A stretch of DNA of 64,000 nucleotides from assembly GCF_010725885.1 (NCBI RefSeq), contig NZ_AP022600.1:62001-126000 (forward strand). The letters run 5' to 3'. Position numbers and translations under genes: made by a program. Shown one piece after another: positions 1-9,717 of the stretch. Position 1 is the stretch's first letter, and each line of letters opens with the position of its first letter. The DNA comes from Mycolicibacterium tokaiense (GTDB lineage: Bacteria; Actinomycetota; Actinomycetes; Mycobacteriales; Mycobacteriaceae). The notes beneath the pieces were generated by a model. It searched no databases. It had not been told where the DNA came from and saw only the letters and a list, made by a program, of their open reading frames with translations.

Positions 1-1200
1 CGCCACCTCGGCGACGTACACCGATTCGGCCAGACCGTCGGCGGCGTCGATCAGGCGCGCCGATTCGGGGCCGACCCCGATGACGCAGCCGGAGATCCCG
101 TCGACCCGCTCGACAGCGCGGCGCAGATGATCGCAGATGCGGCTCAGCGGCACGCCGCGGCGGGGCGCCAGCAGCACGTCGATCTGGCCGTCTTCCCGGC
201 TGGCGGTCAGGACGGTGTGCCCCTCGGCGCGCACAGTGGACACCATGGCGTCCAGCACCGCGGCCCGGCGGCGCTGGGTCAGCACCTGATCGTTGTTGCG
301 AATCTCCAAGGGCCGCAATGTCATGGGCACATAGGTCAACGCGGGGCGCAGCCCCAGGGCATACGCGCGTGAGGTGGCTTCGGCTTCGTCGGCCACGCGG
401 TGTGCACGCAGGTCGTCGACCAGTCCGCTCTGGGCCCGCAGTTCCAGCGATGTGCGGCCCTGTTCGGCCATGTGGTGCAGGGCCAGCGCCTGTGCGGCGC
501 GCTCGACGGTCATCGCGGCGCGCGAGGTGGCCTCGGCCAGCGGGGCGATCAGCCGGCCCCATTCCTGGCGGTAGGGCCCGACGCCGCGGCTCAGCCATTC
601 CGCGCCCGCCAGCCGGGAGCGGCGGTCCCAGTCCCGCAGCAGGTCGGCGGTGCGGGTGCCCCGCGCATCGAAGGCCAGCACCTGGCGATTGAGATCCTCG
701 AGCACCACCGCGGTGTCGAGCATGTCGGCACACGCCGCCACGATGTCCTCCACGGTGGCGCGGCGCATGCTCAACGCGGTGAACGCCTCGTGCACCCGAC
801 GGGCGTAGTCGACCTCCGCGTACTGCTCGGCGACGATGCGGCGGTGCACCTCCTCGGTGACCTCGACGAAGCGCACCTCCCGGTGCAGCGCGATCACCGG
901 GAGGGGCAACTCGGCGGTCGCCATCGCGGGCGGGATCTCGGTGACGTGGCGGCCGAGCTCCACCACCACCGCCACTGCGCCCGCGGCGGCCAGCCGGGGC
1001 AGGTAATCCGGCTCGAACAGCGCCGCGCCGGTGGTGAGCACCAGTTCGCCGCCTTCCAGCAGATTGGACAGGTCGGCGATGTCGCTGACGTGCACCCAGC
1101 GCACCGGACGGTCCAGGGCGCCGCCGCCGATCACCTCCGGGTCGCCCGCGCGCAACACCGGCAGATCCAGGATGTCGGCGATGGTCAACGTCACCGACAC
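1..1200 (-). CDS. PucR-family transcriptional regulator (partial, C-terminus off the window)
   Basis: The frame stays open from a GTG at 1200 to the left edge, about 400 codons. The N-terminus (VTLTIADILDLPVLRAGDP, then RPVRWVHVSDIADL and ELVLTTGAAL) is a PucR purine-catabolism sensor domain. Further in, a GGDEF-like/CdaR-type region ends near YVAEVA at the window edge, and the PucR C-terminal HTH must lie beyond position 1. GTG 1194 is an alternative start; a TACGAT hexamer sits 6 nt upstream of it. The gene is divergent from mmsA across about 100 bp, so it is the likely regulator of the mmsA-aminotransferase pair. PucR proteins generally regulate a neighbouring amino- or nitrogen-compound catabolic operon. 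The inducer cannot be read from sequence. Confidence 0.85.
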   Translation of the reverse strand, partial: MSVTLTIADILDLPVLRAGDPEVIGGGALDRPVRWVHVSDIADLSNLLEGGELVLTTGAALFEPDYLPRLAAAGAVAVVVELGRHVTEIPPAMATAELPLPVIALHREVRFVEVTEEVHRRIVAEQYAEVDYARRVHEAFTALSMRRATVEDIVAACADMLDTAVVLEDLNRQVLAFDARGTRTADLLRDWDRRSRLAGAEWLSRGVGPYRQEWGRLIAPLAEATSRAAMTVERAAQALALHHMAEQGRTSLELRAQSGLVDDLRAHRVADEAEATSRAYALGLRPALTYVPMTLRPLEIRNNDQVLTQRRRAAVLDAMVSTVRAEGHTVLTASREDGQIDVLLAPRRGVPLSRICDHLRRAVERVDGISGCVIGVGPESARLIDAADGLAESVYVAEVA

Positions 1201-1305
1201 ATCGTAAGTTGTCTGCGGTCAAAAGTTACAGAACGTCGGGAGCCAACCACGTCGGCGCGGACCACACTGAAGACCAGGACTTCGACCGACAGAACAGGAC
1301 CCGAT

Positions 1306-2817
<1,512 letters not shown>

Positions 2818-2836
2818 GACAGGGACAATCGCACCC

Positions 2837-4219
2837 ATGACTTCTGTTGATGCTCACGTCCTGCCCTCCGGGCAGGATCTCGACACCGCGATCGCCGAAG
2901 GCGCCCGCGCCTACGAACTGGACCGCCAGCACGTCTTCCACTCCTGGTCGGCGCAGGCGCAGATCAAGCCGATGACGATCATCGCCTCCGACGGCCAGTA
3001 CGTCTGGGACGGCGAGGGCACCAAGCTGCTCGACTTCTCCGGGCAGCTGGTGTTCACCAACATCGGCCACCAGCACCCCAAGGTGGTCGCGGCCATCGCC
3101 GAGCAGGCTGCCAAGCTGTGCACCGTCGCACCGCAGCACGTCAACGCGGCGCGCTCGGAGGCGGCCCGGCTGATTGCCGAGCGCACGCCGGGTGACCTGA
3201 ACCGGGTGTTCTTCACCAATGGCGGTGCCGACGCCGTGGAACACGCGGTCCGGATGGCGCGCCTGCACACCGGGCGGTACAAGGTGCTCTCGCGGTACCG
3301 CTCGTACCACGGCGGCACCGACACCGCGATCAACCTGACCGGTGACCCGCGGCGCTACCCGAACGATTACGCCAGCGCCGGCGTGGTGCACTTCAACGGC
3401 CCGTTCCTGTACCGCTCGTCGTTCTACGCCGAGACCGAGGAGCAGGAGTCGCAGCGCGCACTGGAGTACCTGGAGCGGCTGATCCAGCACGAGGGTCCGT
3501 CGTCGTTCGCGGCGATCATCCTGGAGTCGGTGCCGGGCACCGCAGGCATCATGGTGCCCCCGCCCGGGTACATGGCCGGTGTGCGTGAGCTGTGCGACAA
3601 GTACGGCATGGTGATGATCGCCGACGAGGTGATGGCCGGCTTCGGCCGCACCGGTGAGTGGTTCGCCATCCAGAACTTCGATGTCACTCCGGATCTCATC
3701 ACCTTCGCCAAGGGTGTGACGTCGGGTTACGTGCCGCTGGGTGGTGTCGCGATCAGCGACAAGATCTACAACACCTTCACCGAGCGGGCCTATCCGGGTG
3801 GGCTCACCTACTCCGGACATCCCCTGGCCTGTGCGGCAGCCGTGGCCACCATCAACGCGATGGAGGACGAGGGCATGGTGGCCAATGCCAAGCGCATCGG
3901 CACCGATGTGCTCGGACCTGGCCTGCGTGAGCTGGCCGCCAAGCACCGCTCCGTCGGCGAGGTCCGCGGCCTCGGGGTGTTCTGGGCGATCGAGCTGGTG
4001 GCCGACCAGGCCACCCGCGAACCGCTGGCACCGTACGGCGGCGCCAGCCCCGCCATGAACGCGACGATCGCCGCATGCAAGGCCAACGGACTGTTGCCGT
4101 TCGCCAACTTCAACCGCATCCATGCGGTGCCGGCCTGCAACATCACCGACGCCGAGGTGGCCGAGGGTCTTCAGGCGCTCGATGCGGCGCTGACGGTGGC
4201 CGACGAGCACATCGCCTGA
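2837..4219 (+). CDS. class III PLP aminotransferase (omega-amino acid:pyruvate type)
   Basis: 460 aa, fold-type I class III aminotransferase. Visible landmarks are FTNGGADAVEHAVRMAR (about 126-142, phosphate-binding), IADEVMAGFGRTG (261-273, the cofactor-ring Asp), and Lys292 in FAKGVTSGYVPLGG as the Schiff-base lysine. It lies 19 bp after mmsA, so the two are almost certainly one transcript. Paired with a malonate-semialdehyde dehydrogenase it should deaminate an omega- or beta-amino acid (beta-alanine, beta-aminoisobutyrate, possibly GABA) to the semialdehyde. Database names such as aspartate aminotransferase family are generic. The amino acceptor, pyruvate or 2-oxoglutarate, is not decided by the sequence. 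A strong hairpin follows the stop codon. Confidence 0.87.
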   Translation: MTSVDAHVLPSGQDLDTAIAEGARAYELDRQHVFHSWSAQAQIKPMTIIASDGQYVWDGEGTKLLDFSGQLVFTNIGHQHPKVVAAIAEQAAKLCTVAPQHVNAARSEAARLIAERTPGDLNRVFFTNGGADAVEHAVRMARLHTGRYKVLSRYRSYHGGTDTAINLTGDPRRYPNDYASAGVVHFNGPFLYRSSFYAETEEQESQRALEYLERLIQHEGPSSFAAIILESVPGTAGIMVPPPGYMAGVRELCDKYGMVMIADEVMAGFGRTGEWFAIQNFDVTPDLITFAKGVTSGYVPLGGVAISDKIYNTFTERAYPGGLTYSGHPLACAAAVATINAMEDEGMVANAKRIGTDVLGPGLRELAAKHRSVGEVRGLGVFWAIELVADQATREPLAPYGGASPAMNATIAACKANGLLPFANFNRIHAVPACNITDAEVAEGLQALDAALTVADEHIA

Positions 4220-4235
4220 TTCTGTTGTCCGACAA

Positions 4236-4263
4236 GGCCGCCCGGGTTCATGCCCGGGCGGCC
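4236..4263. terminator. bidirectional hairpin terminator
   Basis: Perfect 11-bp GC stem (arms GGCCGCCCGGG and CCCGGGCGGCC) around a 6-nt TTCATG loop, centred between the convergent aminotransferase (ends 4219) and the 4273 gene. There is no long U-run, as is usual in mycobacteria. It is the only clean intergenic hairpin I found at a convergent junction in this window. Confidence 0.75.
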
Positions 4264-4272
4264 CTCGTCGTT

Positions 4273-4914
4273 CTACGCCGAGTCGATCCGAACCAGTGAG
4301 TCGAACTCACCGACGAACAGCGGCGGGTATACCCCGACCCCGGTGTTACGCATCCAAACGGCGGCCGCATCCGGATGCTCGATCCAGCGGCGGGCACTGG
4401 CCTCATCGTCGATCTCCTGCAGGATCATCGCCTCCTGTGGGTCGTCGAAGGAGCGGAACACCCACACCGTGTGCACCCCAGCCTGGGCGAATCGCGCTGC
4501 TGCCCCGCGCAATTGGTCGGTGAGAAACGCGATGTCGGCGACGGGGACGATGGCCGAGACCAGCACGGCGGGCCGCGGCGGTGCGGGCGGGTCGGCCACG
4601 TCGAGGCGCGCGACGATCTCACCGGCGAAGACGGCCGGGATGTCGCGTACCCCCACCTCGTCGAACCACTCCAGGAAGACGTCCGAGCGCATGACCTCCA
4701 CGATGGGTTCGTGGTTGTGAACCCCGAGCATCACCAGCACCCTGCCGTGCTCACGGGTGGACCGGTAGGTCAGCACATGGTGGGTCCCCAGTTCGGCCAG
4801 CGCCCCCTCGAGCCGCTGCAGCACCGGGCGCATCGCGGCCGGGTCCGGCACCCGGAAATCCGAGGCAATGACCAGCGAATGATGTTCGTAGACATCGGCG
4901 ATGCTCACCGTCAA
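4273..4914 (-). CDS. conserved hypothetical protein, internally duplicated alpha/beta fold
   Basis: 213 aa from a TTG start that overlaps the regulator stop by 4 nt (TTGA); GTG 4908 is an alternative. I do not recognise a named family. The two halves match each other: HHVLTYRSTREHG against HTVWVFRSFDDPQE, FLEWFDEVGV against AAVWMRNTGV, and IPAVFAGEIVARLDV against YPPLFVGEFDSLVRI. The pattern suggests a tandem ferredoxin-like (ABM-type) barrel in one chain. No cofactor motif, signal peptide or membrane segment is seen. It is translationally coupled to the MimR-like activator, so it probably belongs to that regulon, perhaps as a small-molecule binding or monooxygenase-like accessory protein. 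The function is inferred only from fold-like features. Confidence 0.75.
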   Translation of the reverse strand: MTVSIADVYEHHSLVIASDFRVPDPAAMRPVLQRLEGALAELGTHHVLTYRSTREHGRVLVMLGVHNHEPIVEVMRSDVFLEWFDEVGVRDIPAVFAGEIVARLDVADPPAPPRPAVLVSAIVPVADIAFLTDQLRGAAARFAQAGVHTVWVFRSFDDPQEAMILQEIDDEASARRWIEHPDAAAVWMRNTGVGVYPPLFVGEFDSLVRIDSA

Positions 4915-6404
4915 CGGGCCGAACGACCGGCGACGTCGATGCCGTACTGGGCCACCTTCCGATACAGCGTGGCCCGGCTCATCCCCAGCTCGTGAGCCGC
5001 CTCGGCCATGGTCGGCGACCCCGTGCCGAGCACCCGGACGATCTCCCCGCGTTCGAAGGCCTCGATCCGCGACAGGTGCCGGGTGTCACCGGCCAGCACC
5101 TCGGTGGGCAGCATCGCGACGTCGACCACGTCCGAGCGCCCCGCGGCGTCCGCCACCACCCGGGAGAGCTGATCGACGTTGCCCGGCCAGCCGTAGTTCT
5201 GCAGCGCGCGGGCCGCCGCGGGGGTGATTCGAACGTCCCGGCCGCGGGTGCGGCGGGCGATGTGGGCGGCCAGCGGCACCACATCGGCGCACCTCTCCCG
5301 CAGCGGTGGTACCTCGAGCACGGTGTCGACCAGCGCTGAGAGCGCAGGCGGGATGTCGCTGAACCGCTCGGCGGTCATCGCGAACGGCACCGCCGCGGTC
5401 TGCGCCACCAGATCCCGCAGCCGCTGCGCCGCCCACGTGGGCAGGGCATCGACGTCGCGCACCACCACCGCGGTGTGCGCCTTGCCCAACTCGGGCGCCC
5501 ACAGTTCCAGCCACGTCGAGGTGTCCGACGGCGCGGGGGTGCCCGCCGACAGGATCCGGTCCCGCGGGTAGGCACGTCGGGCCGCCTGCGCCAACAACGT
5601 CGCGCGACCCGCACCGGGCTCCCCCAGCGCGGCGACCACGTGCCCGTCGACCATCGCCTGTTCGGCGCGCAACAGCAGGCTGTTCCAGCCGACGGACAGG
5701 TGGTGCGCGGTGCCAGCCCCGGGTTCCAGCTGGGTCTCCACGCGAAACACCTGCCCGCGCGCCGTCGGACGCGGCCGCCGGCCGCTGGAGCGCGCCAGCA
5801 TCAGCGCAGCGGTGTTGCTGGCGGCCGAGCGAGCCAGCGCCAGCAACAGATCGCTGGACGACCGCGACCATGTGGTGAAGTTGACGCTGCCTTCGAGCCG
5901 ACCGCTCACCGGTTCCAGCACCGGTACCGCCGCACAGGTGAACGTGCACAAGTTCAGTGCGTAGTGTTCCTCGGCGCGCACCAAGGTGGGCACCCGGTCC
6001 GCCAGCGCCAGCCCCAGGCCGTTGGTGCCCACATCCCTTTCCGCATAACCGAACCCGGGTGCCAGGTGCACATCGTCGAGCGCCCGCAGCAGGCTGGGGT
6101 CCCCGGACAGCCGGCTCAACACCACCCCGTCGGCGTCGGTGAGCATCAGGCTGACGGGTTCGCCGGACAGCGTGCGGTGCAGATCCGCCAGCACCTCGTT
6201 GCCGCATTCGACGAACAGCGACCCCAGGTTCTCGGTCCCGGCAAAAACGGGCTCGACCGACTCCAGCGGTACCCCGTACTCCTCGCTGCGCTGCCACGAT
6301 GCCAGCAGCCGCCGCGGCACCGCGCGGTCGACCTCGTGCCGCTGCATGCGGTCGGGTAATCCGTCAGCCACTGCGCCGGAGCCTTCCTCGAACGTGTGAT
6401 CCAC
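4911..6404 (-). CDS. AcoR/MimR-type GAF-AAA-Fis transcriptional activator
   Basis: 497 aa. The N-terminal third is a GAF-like sensor region (ADLHRTLSGEPVSLMLTDADG, GYAERDVGTNGLG), the middle an AAA+ module, and the C-terminus a Fis HTH (TMAEAAHELGMSRATLYRKV). The ATPase is degraded: Walker A reads GEPGAGRATL (Lys replaced by Arg), Walker B reads VVVRDVDAL, and the sigma54-contacting GAFTGA loop is absent. Mycobacteria lack sigma54, so this is the actinobacterial AcoR/MimR branch acting with a different holoenzyme. It is divergent from the amidohydrolase gene with an inverted repeat between them, the same layout as mimR and the mim operon. By analogy it would be activated by a phenol, ketone or alcohol-type ligand; that is inference. 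Confidence 0.88.
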   Translation of the reverse strand: MDHTFEEGSGAVADGLPDRMQRHEVDRAVPRRLLASWQRSEEYGVPLESVEPVFAGTENLGSLFVECGNEVLADLHRTLSGEPVSLMLTDADGVVLSRLSGDPSLLRALDDVHLAPGFGYAERDVGTNGLGLALADRVPTLVRAEEHYALNLCTFTCAAVPVLEPVSGRLEGSVNFTTWSRSSSDLLLALARSAASNTAALMLARSSGRRPRPTARGQVFRVETQLEPGAGTAHHLSVGWNSLLLRAEQAMVDGHVVAALGEPGAGRATLLAQAARRAYPRDRILSAGTPAPSDTSTWLELWAPELGKAHTAVVVRDVDALPTWAAQRLRDLVAQTAAVPFAMTAERFSDIPPALSALVDTVLEVPPLRERCADVVPLAAHIARRTRGRDVRITPAAARALQNYGWPGNVDQLSRVVADAAGRSDVVDVAMLPTEVLAGDTRHLSRIEAFERGEIVRVLGTGSPTMAEAAHELGMSRATLYRKVAQYGIDVAGRSAR

Positions 6405-6440
6405 GTTACATCCGACGGCGCCCGCCGCCCATGGCCGCGC

Positions 6441-6455
6441 GTCTCAGATTGAGAC
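6441..6455. promoter_or_regulatory. inverted repeat, likely operator of the MimR-like activator
   Basis: GTCTCA-GAT-TGAGAC, a perfect 6+3+6 dyad in the 133-bp divergent interval. It is centred about 90 bp upstream of the amidohydrolase ATG, a suitable distance for an activator site, with TAATGT as a possible -10 near 6492. No other copy was noticed. Confidence 0.55.
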
Positions 6456-6537
6456 ATGTGCCCTCTCGGCGGAACGGATCGGCCACCCTAATGTCGAGCT
6501 CACGCTGTGACCGCCCTCACAGAAAGAAAGGCACGTC

Positions 6538-7575
6538 ATGTACCGCACTGCTGACAACAGCTACTTCATCGTCGACGCCCACATCGCCCTCTGGGATGCC
6601 CGACCCGAGAACCAGCGCAACATCCACGGCAAGCAGTTCATCGACTGCTTCTACGACTACCACCGCAACCTGTCGCCGGACTCCGAGGTGTGGAGCTACG
6701 AGGAGTACCTCTACCAGGGCGGTGAGCGGCTGATGAAAGATCTGTTCACCGACGGCTACGTCGACCACGCGATCTTCCAGCCCGCGGCGCTCGGGGAGTT
6801 CTACTACAAGGGCTTCGGCCAGACCGACGAGGCCTTCGAGCTGGCGTCCAAGCACCCGGACAAGCTGACCTACAACCACAACTTCGATCCGCGCAACGGT
6901 GAGGCGGGGCTGTACCAGCTCCGCGAGGACGCCGCCAAGTACGGCCTCAAGGGCGTGAAGCTCTACACCGCCGAGTGGCACGGTGAGTCGCGCGGTTGGC
7001 GCCTCGACGACCCGTGGGCCTACCGCTACTTCGAGGCGTGCCGCGAACTCGGCATCCGCAACATCCACGTCCACAAGGGGCCAACCATCCGACCGCTGGA
7101 TCGCGATGCTTTCGACGTCGCCGACATCGACCACGTGGCGTCGGACTTCACCGACCTGAACTTCGTCGTCGAACACTGCGGCCTGCCCCGCCTGGAGGAC
7201 TTCTGCTGGATCGCCACCCAGGAACCCAACGTGCATGCGGGCCTGGCGGTGGCCATGCCGTTCATCCACACCCGGCCGAAGTACTTCGCGCAGATCATGG
7301 GTGAACTGCTGTATTGGGTGGGCGAGGACCGGATCCAGTTCTCGTCGGACTATGCGCTGTGGACGCCGCGCTGGCTGGTGGAGGCGTTCGTCGACTTCCA
7401 GATCCCGGACGAACTGGGCGAATACCCGAAGATCAGCACGGATCAGAAGAAGAAGATCCTGGGCTTGAACGCCGCGAAGATGTACGACATCCCGGTGCCC
7501 GCAGAGCTGCAGCTCCCGGATGCCGGAGAACCCGCAGTGGGCCCCCGCGGCGCCGACGAGATGGCGCCGGCATGA
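6538..7575 (+). CDS. amidohydrolase-2 family protein of the propane/phenol monooxygenase (mim/prm) accessory type
   Basis: 345 aa TIM-barrel amidohydrolase (PF04909-like). Candidate metal and catalytic residues are His15 in VDAHIALWD, His in NIHVHKGP, His in VVEHCGLPR and Asp in FSSDYALW. The first motif is DxHxA rather than DxHxH, so the second metal-ligand His appears to be Ala. Start ATG 6538 has an AAAGAAAGG Shine-Dalgarno. This protein type usually lies immediately after mimABCD/prmABCD; here it is the first gene after the divergent activator, with no monooxygenase. It overlaps the next gene by 4 nt. It may act as a ring- or amide-hydrolysing enzyme or as a maturation factor; the reaction is unknown. 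Confidence 0.85.
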   Translation: MYRTADNSYFIVDAHIALWDARPENQRNIHGKQFIDCFYDYHRNLSPDSEVWSYEEYLYQGGERLMKDLFTDGYVDHAIFQPAALGEFYYKGFGQTDEAFELASKHPDKLTYNHNFDPRNGEAGLYQLREDAAKYGLKGVKLYTAEWHGESRGWRLDDPWAYRYFEACRELGIRNIHVHKGPTIRPLDRDAFDVADIDHVASDFTDLNFVVEHCGLPRLEDFCWIATQEPNVHAGLAVAMPFIHTRPKYFAQIMGELLYWVGEDRIQFSSDYALWTPRWLVEAFVDFQIPDELGEYPKISTDQKKKILGLNAAKMYDIPVPAELQLPDAGEPAVGPRGADEMAPA

Positions 7576-8315
7576 CCCGCCCCGATCTCCACCACCACGA
7601 CCAGGCGCACCGGGCGCTCGCGACCGTCGTCGACCCCGAACTGGACGAGCCCATCACCGATCTCGGCTTTGTGCACTCCCTGGTGATCAGCGCGGGCGGT
7701 GACGTCGAGGTGCACCTGCGGTTACCCACCTCGTTCTGCTCCCCCAACTTTGCCTACCTGATGGCTTCGGATGCCAAAGACGCTCTGACAGCGCTGGATT
7801 GGACCCGACACGTGGTGGTCGAACTCGATGACCACCACGACTCGCCGCTGATCAACGCCGGGCTGGCCGCCGATGCCGGATACCGCGGGACGTTCGGCCA
7901 CGAAGCACTCGACAGCCTGGACGAACTGCGCACCATCTTCCACCGCAAAGCCCACACCGCGGCCATGGAACGGTGCCTGACGGCGCTGGTGCGCGCCGGG
8001 CGGGCCGAAACCAGCCTGGGCGGGGTCACGCTGGGCGATCTACCCGCCGACAGCATCACCGAGTCACTGCTGCGGCGCCGGCGGACGGTCGGATTGTCCA
8101 CCGAGCCCGACGATCTGGTGCTGGTCGACCACACCGGCCGCCAAGACGGCGACGTGGTGCTGGCGTTGCGCCGCGCCCGCTCCACCCGCATCTCGATCGA
8201 CGGCAACGCCCACTTCTGCCGCGGGCTGCTCAAGACCCGCTATCACAGTCCCGTCGAACCGTCGGCCGAACACACCCTGATCCCACTGGTTTCCCTGCAA
8301 GGAGCATCCTCATGA
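7572..8315 (+). CDS. DUF59/MIP18-type metal-sulfur assembly-like protein
   Basis: 247 aa. The N-terminal 100 residues are a DUF59/PaaD-like domain: VVDPELDEPITDLGFVHSL, then LRLPTSFCSPNFAYLM with the conserved Cys. The remaining 150 residues form an extension (SFCSP..., RKAHTAAMERCLTALVRAG, DLVLVDHTG, GNAHFCRGLLKTRYHSP) seen in the small protein of mim/prm operons. Start ATG overlaps the amidohydrolase stop (ATGA), and its own end overlaps the ADH start by 4 nt, so the three proteins are translationally coupled. DUF59 proteins help mature iron-containing enzymes. No iron oxygenase is encoded nearby, which leaves its client unidentified. Confidence 0.82.
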   Translation: MTRPDLHHHDQAHRALATVVDPELDEPITDLGFVHSLVISAGGDVEVHLRLPTSFCSPNFAYLMASDAKDALTALDWTRHVVVELDDHHDSPLINAGLAADAGYRGTFGHEALDSLDELRTIFHRKAHTAAMERCLTALVRAGRAETSLGGVTLGDLPADSITESLLRRRRTVGLSTEPDDLVLVDHTGRQDGDVVLALRRARSTRISIDGNAHFCRGLLKTRYHSPVEPSAEHTLIPLVSLQGASS

Positions 8316-9346
8316 CCGACATGCGCGCCGTCCAGGTGGTTGGCTACCACCAGAACCTGCAGATGGCAGAAGTCCCGGTGCCCACCCCCACCGGCCCGTT
8401 CGACGTGGTGGTCAAGATCGGCGGGGCCGGGGTGTGCCGCACCGATCTACACATCCTCGAGGGCCAGTGGGCCGAGAAGTCGCAGGTGCAGCTGCCCTAC
8501 ACGATCGGCCACGAGAACGCCGGCTGGGTACACGCCATCGGATCTGCGGTGACCAATGTCGCCGAAGGGGACAAGGTGATCGTGCATCCGCTGATCACCT
8601 GCGGCCTGTGCCGGGCGTGCCGCTCCGGAGACGATGTGCACTGCGAGTCCAATGCGTTCCCCGGTATCGACACCGATGGCGGGTACGCCGAGTATCTGAA
8701 GACCTCGGCCCGCAGCGTGGTCAAGATCGACGATTCCCTGGAGCCCTCCGACGTCGCGGCACTGGCCGACGCCGGGTTGACGGCGTATCACGCCGCCGCC
8801 AAAGCCGCGCGCCGGCTGACCCCGCGCGACCGCTGCGTGGTGATCGGGGCAGGCGGCCTGGGGCACATCGGGATTCAGGTGCTCAAGGCCCTCTCACCGG
8901 CGGAAATCATTGTGGTGGACCGCAATCCGGAGGCCCTGAAACTGGCCGAGGCGATCGGCGCCGACCACGGCGTGGTGGCCGACGGCAGCCAGGTCCAGCA
9001 GGTGCTGGAGCTCACCGGTGGCCACGGCGCCGAGACGGTGGTCGACTTCGTCGGTGAGGGCGGTGCCACCGCCGAAGGGGTGGCCATGCTGCGCCGGGCC
9101 GGTGACTACCACGTGGTGGGCTACGGGGAGAACATCAACGTGCCGACCATCGACATCATCAGCACCGAGATCAACTTCATCGGGAACCTGGTGGGCTCGT
9201 ACAACGACCTGTGTGACCTGATGGCCCTGGCGGCCAGGGGCGCGGTGCACCTGCACACCCAGAAATACGCTCTGGAGGACTTCCAGTCCGCCATCGACGA
9301 TCTCGACGCGGGCAACGTCCGCGGCCGGGCCATCCTGACCCCGTAG
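8312..9346 (+). CDS. zinc-dependent NAD(P) alcohol dehydrogenase
   Basis: 344 aa MDR-family dehydrogenase. Catalytic zinc ligands are visible in GAGVCRTD (Cys) and the following GHENAG (His-Glu). The structural-zinc lobe carries four cysteines in CGLCRACRSGDDVHC. The nucleotide-binding motif is GAGGLGHIG (near 178-186), followed by VVDRNPEAL with an acidic residue after the second strand, which favours NAD+. The start has a good AAGGAG site and is coupled by ATGA to the DUF59 gene. In mim/prm operons this ADH oxidises the secondary alcohol or other monooxygenase product. Here it should act on an alcohol or aldehyde released by the unknown pathway. The family call is firm, the substrate unknown. 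Confidence 0.9.
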   Translation: MTDMRAVQVVGYHQNLQMAEVPVPTPTGPFDVVVKIGGAGVCRTDLHILEGQWAEKSQVQLPYTIGHENAGWVHAIGSAVTNVAEGDKVIVHPLITCGLCRACRSGDDVHCESNAFPGIDTDGGYAEYLKTSARSVVKIDDSLEPSDVAALADAGLTAYHAAAKAARRLTPRDRCVVIGAGGLGHIGIQVLKALSPAEIIVVDRNPEALKLAEAIGADHGVVADGSQVQQVLELTGGHGAETVVDFVGEGGATAEGVAMLRRAGDYHVVGYGENINVPTIDIISTEINFIGNLVGSYNDLCDLMALAARGAVHLHTQKYALEDFQSAIDDLDAGNVRGRAILTP

Positions 9347-9360
9347 GAAGGAGAGCCACC

Positions 9361-9687
9361 GTGATCTTCATCGTGGTCAAGTGGCGACCGAAGCCCGAAT
9401 ACGTGGACAACTTCCCCGAGAAGGTGGCGGAGTTCACCGAGGCCACCCGCAGCGAGCCGGGCAACCTGTTCTTCGAATGGTCGCGCAGCCTGGACGACCC
9501 GGGCGAATACGTTCTGGTGGAGGGATTCCGCGACGCTGACGCCGGCGGCGAGCACGTCAACAGCAAACACTTCGCCGCCTTCGTGGCGTCGGCACCCGCT
9601 CTGCTGAGTGCCACGCCGCTGATCATCAGTCAGTCGGTCGACGCCGACGGCTGGGCGCCGATGGGTGAGATCACCGTCGGAGGTTAA
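9361..9687 (+). CDS. antibiotic biosynthesis monooxygenase (ABM) domain protein
   Basis: 108 aa from GTG with an AAGGAG site 9 bp upstream, 14 bp after the ADH stop. Single dimeric ferredoxin-like ABM domain: IFIVVKWRPKPEYVDNFPEKV, SEPGNLFFEWSRSLDDPGEYVLVEGFRD, then the terminal HVNSKHFAAF segment with the conserved His and Phe of YgiN-like quinol monooxygenases. These cofactor-less proteins oxidise quinols or dampen reactive intermediates. In this operon it could act on an aromatic or quinol intermediate, or be a detoxification partner. Annotation as putative quinol monooxygenase is by fold only. Confidence 0.82.
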   Translation: MIFIVVKWRPKPEYVDNFPEKVAEFTEATRSEPGNLFFEWSRSLDDPGEYVLVEGFRDADAGGEHVNSKHFAAFVASAPALLSATPLIISQSVDADGWAPMGEITVGG

Positions 9688-9717
9688 CGGCGCGGGCCAA
9701 CGGGTAGAGATCCTCCC

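Noticed and set aside
400..1305. Open frame continuing upstream of mmsA for about 300 codons
   Set aside because: It lies antisense to the convincing PucR coding sequence and has no ALDH homology; ATG 1306 begins the conserved enzyme.
4911..6404. Sigma54-dependent promoter control
   Set aside because: The activator lacks GAFTGA, and no GG-N10-GC (-24/-12) element was found upstream of 6538.
6405..6537. Remnant of mimABCD between activator and amidohydrolase
   Set aside because: Only 133 bp, with no stretch resembling hydroxylase sequence and an intact promoter layout; no deletion scar can be shown.
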